Shown one piece after another: positions 47,349 through 49,852 of a stretch of 49,852 bases of DNA. Source of the DNA: an uncultured Bacillota bacterium (GTDB lineage Bacteria; Bacillota; Clostridia; Christensenellales; Borkfalkiaceae); assembly GCA_949283775.1 (NCBI GenBank), contig CASDTU010000044.1, forward strand, positions 1-49,852. Direction: 5' to 3'. Both the position numbers and the translations under genes were made by a program. Position 1 is the stretch's first letter; every line of letters begins with the position of its first letter. The notes under the pieces were generated by a model. It had not been told where the DNA came from, searched no databases, and saw only the letters and a program-made list of their open reading frames with translations.

Positions 47349-48587
47349 GTGAAGAGAATTTTTTCTCTTGTATTAGCGGCGGCAATGGGCATTTCCGCCG
47401 CTTTTTTAACAGCTTGCAGCCAGCAAAAGGAGAACGGATCCGGCTACTTTGTCGAATTTTCCATGTCGGAAGGTTTTCAAGTGGACGGACAAGTTCTTTC
47501 GGCTTCCCGGAGAGCGGCGCTGCAAGAAAAGATCGGCGGACTTTTGCAGGAGATCGAAGACGAGGTAAGCGTTGAAAAAGAAGGGGGAGACGTCGCCCGT
47601 ATCAATGCGGCAGGGCAGAATGAGCAGGTCTTTGTCGGACAGCATACGCAGGAGCTTTTGCGGCAAAGCCAAACTTTATACGATTTGACCGGCGGAGCTT
47701 TTTCGCCTGCGCTGTATACTGTAAGCGATCTGTGGGGGTTTACGCCCCGTTTTGCGGGGCGATACTCGCAAAGCAGGGAAGAGCCCTCAGCCGAGGCGAT
47801 CGAACAGGCGCTTGCGCTTTCGGATTTTTCGGATATTTCGCTGTCGGAGAACGGGGAGGTTTCCAAAAAAACGGGCGGCGTGCAGCTGGATTTCGGCGGC
47901 ATCGCAAAGGGCTACATGAGCGATCGGATCTTTTCCTTATTGCAGACAGAGTATCCGGAGGGACAGTTTGACGGAACGATCAGCGTTATGTCCAATTCGC
48001 TCTTGTTCGGAATGGTGGAGGACGGGGATACCGTCCGCGGGTACAATATGCGCATCGACAATCCGAGAAAATTGACGACGGGCGTATCCGAAGCGCTGTT
48101 CGCGGTGGGGCTGTCGGACGTCGCTGTCAGCACGAGCGCCGATACGTACCGCTTTTATGTATACGGCGGTACGATTTATAAACACATTTTGGACGCTTCG
48201 ACGGGCAGGCCGTCGGATAACGGAGTGATCAGCATCACGACGATCGTACCGCTGTCCGTTCCGTATGCGGGGACTTGGGCCGACGCGCTGTCGACGGCAG
48301 GATTTTGTATGCCGCTTCGGGGTGCGCTTGTTTTCTATGATACGTTGTTTGAGGAATATGGCATCGGCGCTGTCGTTTTGACTTCGGATTTTCGGTACTA
48401 TGTAACGGGCAATTTTACGGTTTTGAACCGCAAAGACTATGCGGCGCTCACAAAGCCCGAGCTGGAAGAAAGTACGGAAAATATTTTTACTTTTACGCCG
48501 CTGGAAGAAGCTCCGGAAACAGTGATCGCCTGCGAACAGGAACAGGAGTATATCCGCGCGGTAGCGGAACTCACAGAGCAGTTATGA
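47349..48587 (+). CDS. apbE: Lipoprotein FAD:protein FMN transferase (ApbE)
   Basis: The 412-residue product carries a lipoprotein signal with lipobox LTAC (Cys23), so it acts outside the membrane. The flavin transferase core is visible: YDLTGGAFSPAL, the motif DFGGIAKGY near 183, and the later DASTGRPSDNGVIS with ADALSTAGF for metal and FAD binding. ApbE moves FMN from FAD onto a Ser or Thr of partner proteins. I start at the GTG at 47349 because CGGAGGAA lies just upstream and the signal peptide begins there. It is coupled by ATGA to the NusG_II gene. The C-terminal 60 residues are acidic and look disordered. Confidence 0.94.
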   Translation: MKRIFSLVLAAAMGISAAFLTACSQQKENGSGYFVEFSMSEGFQVDGQVLSASRRAALQEKIGGLLQEIEDEVSVEKEGGDVARINAAGQNEQVFVGQHTQELLRQSQTLYDLTGGAFSPALYTVSDLWGFTPRFAGRYSQSREEPSAEAIEQALALSDFSDISLSENGEVSKKTGGVQLDFGGIAKGYMSDRIFSLLQTEYPEGQFDGTISVMSNSLLFGMVEDGDTVRGYNMRIDNPRKLTTGVSEALFAVGLSDVAVSTSADTYRFYVYGGTIYKHILDASTGRPSDNGVISITTIVPLSVPYAGTWADALSTAGFCMPLRGALVFYDTLFEEYGIGAVVLTSDFRYYVTGNFTVLNRKDYAALTKPELEESTENIFTFTPLEEAPETVIACEQEQEYIRAVAELTEQL

Positions 48588-49021
48588 ACAGGGAAGAAAA
48601 GATAGAAAAAATACGAAAAGGCAAATTTTTTTCGATCGGCGACATTCCGGTATTTCTTGTGGCCGCGCTGCTGATTTTGCTTTTTACCTGGCTGGCGTTT
48701 TTGCAGCCGAAAGAGAAAGGGAGCAGTTTTTCGGTCTATTACCGCGGAGAAAAGATCTATTCCGCTTCGTTGCAGGAGGACGCGGAGTACGTCTTTTATT
48801 TGGAGGACGGACAGGGAAAAGTGTCTGTTTATCAGGACAAAATGGAGCTGCACGATTACAACAGACTGTCGGTAAAGGACGGAAGAATCAGCGTCGCACA
48901 GGCGGACTGTCCCGACAAAACTTGTGAATTGCTTGGAGAAACCGATTGGGGAGAGATTCTCTGTCTTCCGCACGATTTGAAGATCGTGGTGGAAGGAGAA
49001 GGATTGGAAACGGATCTATGA
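48584..49021 (+). CDS. NusG domain II membrane-anchored protein
   Basis: The 145-residue product has a basic head, one membrane helix (about 20-40, IPVFLVAALLILLFTWLAFL) and an outside beta domain with YYRGEKIYSASLQED, DCPDKTCE and GEILCLPHDLKIVV. The last parts match NusG domain II proteins, which commonly sit beside ApbE and Gx-transporter genes in Firmicutes. Two cysteines in CPDKTC and a third in LCLPHD are conserved in the group and could bind metal or form a disulfide. Role unknown; overlaps both neighbours by 4 bases. Confidence 0.88.
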   Translation: MNREEKIEKIRKGKFFSIGDIPVFLVAALLILLFTWLAFLQPKEKGSSFSVYYRGEKIYSASLQEDAEYVFYLEDGQGKVSVYQDKMELHDYNRLSVKDGRISVAQADCPDKTCELLGETDWGEILCLPHDLKIVVEGEGLETDL

Positions 49022-49536
49022 AAAAAATCTCGGCTAAAAAACTTGCCGTGTTGGGAGTTTTGCTCGCGGCGGCGAGTATCGTGTTTTTAATAGAATCGCT
49101 TGTGCCGCCGCTCTTGCCGATGGCGCCGTATGTCAAGATAGGGCTTGCAAACTGTTTCGTTCTTTTGGTCATTATCTATTTCGGAGCGGGCGAGGCGTTT
49201 GTGTTTGTGTTGGCGAAAAATATTCTGACGGCTATCTTTGCGGGGTGGTATGTGCTGCCGTTTAACCTTGCGGGAAGTTTATGCGCTTATTTTGCGATGT
49301 TCGGTTTATATGCGGTCGGGTTTCCGAAGATCAGCTTGGTGTCGATCAGCGTTGCGGGGGCAATTTGCAGCAATATTGCGCGCACGAGCGTGGCCGTATT
49401 GATCATGGAAGCGCCCTCTTTGTATGTGCAATTGCCGTTTGTGGCGGGGATCAGCATCGCCGCGGGAATAATTATAGGAATTTTGACGACAATCAGTGTA
49501 AAACACTTACCGGAAAGATTGACAAACCTGAAATAA
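49018..49536 (+). CDS. Gx transporter family protein (Hpre_diP_synt_I)
   Basis: The 172-residue product has five or six membrane helices: KLAVLGVLLAAASIVFLIES, VKIGLANCFVLLVIIYFGAG, NILTAIFAGWYVLPFNLAGS, and later glycine-rich helices. It fits the Gx transporter family, long labelled heptaprenyl diphosphate synthase component I. These look like S-components of energy-coupling transporters, and with ApbE and NusG_II they recur in Firmicute flavinylation or quinone-related loci. Substrate unknown. I use the ATG at 49018, which overlaps the upstream stop. Confidence 0.88.
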   Translation: MKKISAKKLAVLGVLLAAASIVFLIESLVPPLLPMAPYVKIGLANCFVLLVIIYFGAGEAFVFVLAKNILTAIFAGWYVLPFNLAGSLCAYFAMFGLYAVGFPKISLVSISVAGAICSNIARTSVAVLIMEAPSLYVQLPFVAGISIAAGIIIGILTTISVKHLPERLTNLK

Positions 49537-49547
49537 AAATGTATAAT
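49519..49547 (+). promoter_or_regulatory. Consensus promoter of tRNA-Ser(CGA)
   Basis: TTGACA (49519-49524), 17 bases, TATAAT (49542-49547). The -35 lies inside the last codons of the Gx gene. Confidence 0.88.
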
Positions 49548-49560
49548 AACTAACGGTAAT

Positions 49561-49652
49561 GCAGAGATGGCGGAGTGGTCGAACGCGCACGACTCGAAAT
49601 CGTGTTTACCCCCATAAGGGTAACAAGGGTTCAAATCCCTTTCTCTGCGCCA
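49561..49652 (+). tRNA. tRNA-Ser (anticodon CGA)
   Basis: Acceptor GCAGAGA pairs with TCTCTGC, then discriminator G and encoded CCA (49650-49652). The anticodon arm CACGACTCGAAATCGTG gives CGA, decoding UCG. A long variable arm and GGTTCAAATCC are present. Confidence 0.97.
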
Positions 49653-49658
49653 AATCGT

Positions 49659-49705
49659 AATAAGCCCCTGTTTTATCATGATTTTTGATAAAACAGGGGC
49701 TTATT
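49659..49705 (+). terminator. 19-bp hairpin after tRNA-Ser(CGA)
   Basis: AATAAGCCCCTGTTTTATC (49659-49677) pairs perfectly with 49687-49705, with a 9-base loop and short T-run after. Confidence 0.85.
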
Positions 49706-49746
49706 TTATGAAAAGTATATTGTATTAAACTGGGGTTTTGTATGTT

Positions 49747-49768
49747 TTGTTACTAAAATTGTTACTAA
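49747..49768 (+). repeat. TTGTTACTAA tandem repeat beside tRNA-Ser
   Basis: TTGTTACTAA occurs at 49747-49756 and 49759-49768, a 12-base period. It lies about 95 bases downstream of the tRNA 3' end. Confidence 0.7.
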
Positions 49769-49851
49769 TTATATTTCCGCGTTACCGACTTATCGAATAC
49801 AATGCTGCAGGGCTTTATATCATTTGGTGTAAGAGCAAAGATTTCACCTTT
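49765..49851 (-). CDS. Possible C-terminus of an unidentified ORF (cut by window end)
   Basis: On the minus strand the frame from the window edge reads KGEIFALTPNDIKPC and on to a stop at 49765-49767, about 28 codons. The residue mix looks protein-like, but the piece is too short to prove coding or name a family. Confidence 0.25.
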   Translation of the reverse strand, partial: KGEIFALTPNDIKPCSIVFDKSVTRKYN

Positions 49852-49852
49852 T

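Overview
The window looks like a chromosomal stretch of a spore-forming, Gram-positive Clostridia-type Firmicute with roughly balanced GC. The evidence is an intact sigK, the CtsR-McsA-McsB-ClpC operon, a CIRCE-controlled hrcA-grpE-dnaK-dnaJ operon, tig-clpP-clpX, long-form HPF, type III glutamine synthetase, lipobox signal peptides and canonical sigma-A promoters (TTGACA-17-TATAAT). The exact genus is not decidable by eye; an uncultured gut Clostridia lineage such as Christensenellales is a guess. Gene order is mostly housekeeping. No phage, insertion sequence or CRISPR array was seen, although the last 150 bases beside a tRNA-Ser gene could be the edge of something inserted.

Layout. 1-1625: two tandem paralogous GT8 glycosyltransferases on the minus strand, the first cut by the window edge. 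2026-3297: a proton antiporter. 3435-5213: rqcH (minus). 5232-9093: tig-clpP-clpX, where trigger factor carries a lysine-rich histone H1-like tail. 9138-12338: feoA, feoB and a pseudouridine synthase that overlaps feoB by 161 bases. 12478-14275: an AzgA-type purine permease behind a possible transcription attenuator. 14718-16119: a MATE exporter (minus). 16301-21336: the CIRCE/HrcA chaperone operon. 21414-24289: a lipoprotein, a metal-dependent cyclase and a DUF1294 membrane protein. 24367-24535: tRNA-Ser(GGA) on the minus strand. 24677-25196: two small uncharacterised helical proteins. 25270-28706: alpha-galactosidase and a ketopantoate-reductase-like enzyme. 28724-33023: a small membrane protein (minus), type III glutamine synthetase and purA. 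33590-37918: a regulated ABC exporter-type operon with MarR and DtxR-family regulators. 38271-39031: sigK. 39302-44439: the CtsR regulon operon. 44497-47241: hpf, a YihY-family membrane protein and a DegV protein. 47349-49536: lipoprotein ApbE, a NusG-domain-II protein and a Gx transporter, an apparent extracytosolic flavinylation module. 49519-49705: tRNA-Ser(CGA).

How the genes work together. Two protein quality-control regulons lie here with their operators visible: HrcA/CIRCE for the DnaK system and CtsR for ClpC and the McsA/McsB arginine kinase. Trigger factor, ClpXP and RqcH cover nascent-chain folding, degradation and stalled-ribosome rescue, and HPF covers ribosome hibernation. Iron enters through FeoAB, and a DtxR-family regulator with a Cys-Glu-His metal site lies 26 kb away. 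The ApbE module points to surface flavin chemistry. Several sites match the mother-cell sporulation sigma-E -10 element (upstream of sigK, the YihY gene and feoA).

The observations most worth a second look are the H1-like tail on trigger factor, the ApbE/NusG_II/Gx operon, the attenuator-like leader of the purine permease, the repeat-bearing 300-base leader of ctsR, the feoB overlap, the paired -10-at-the-start-codon genes and the mixed metal site of the DtxR-family protein.
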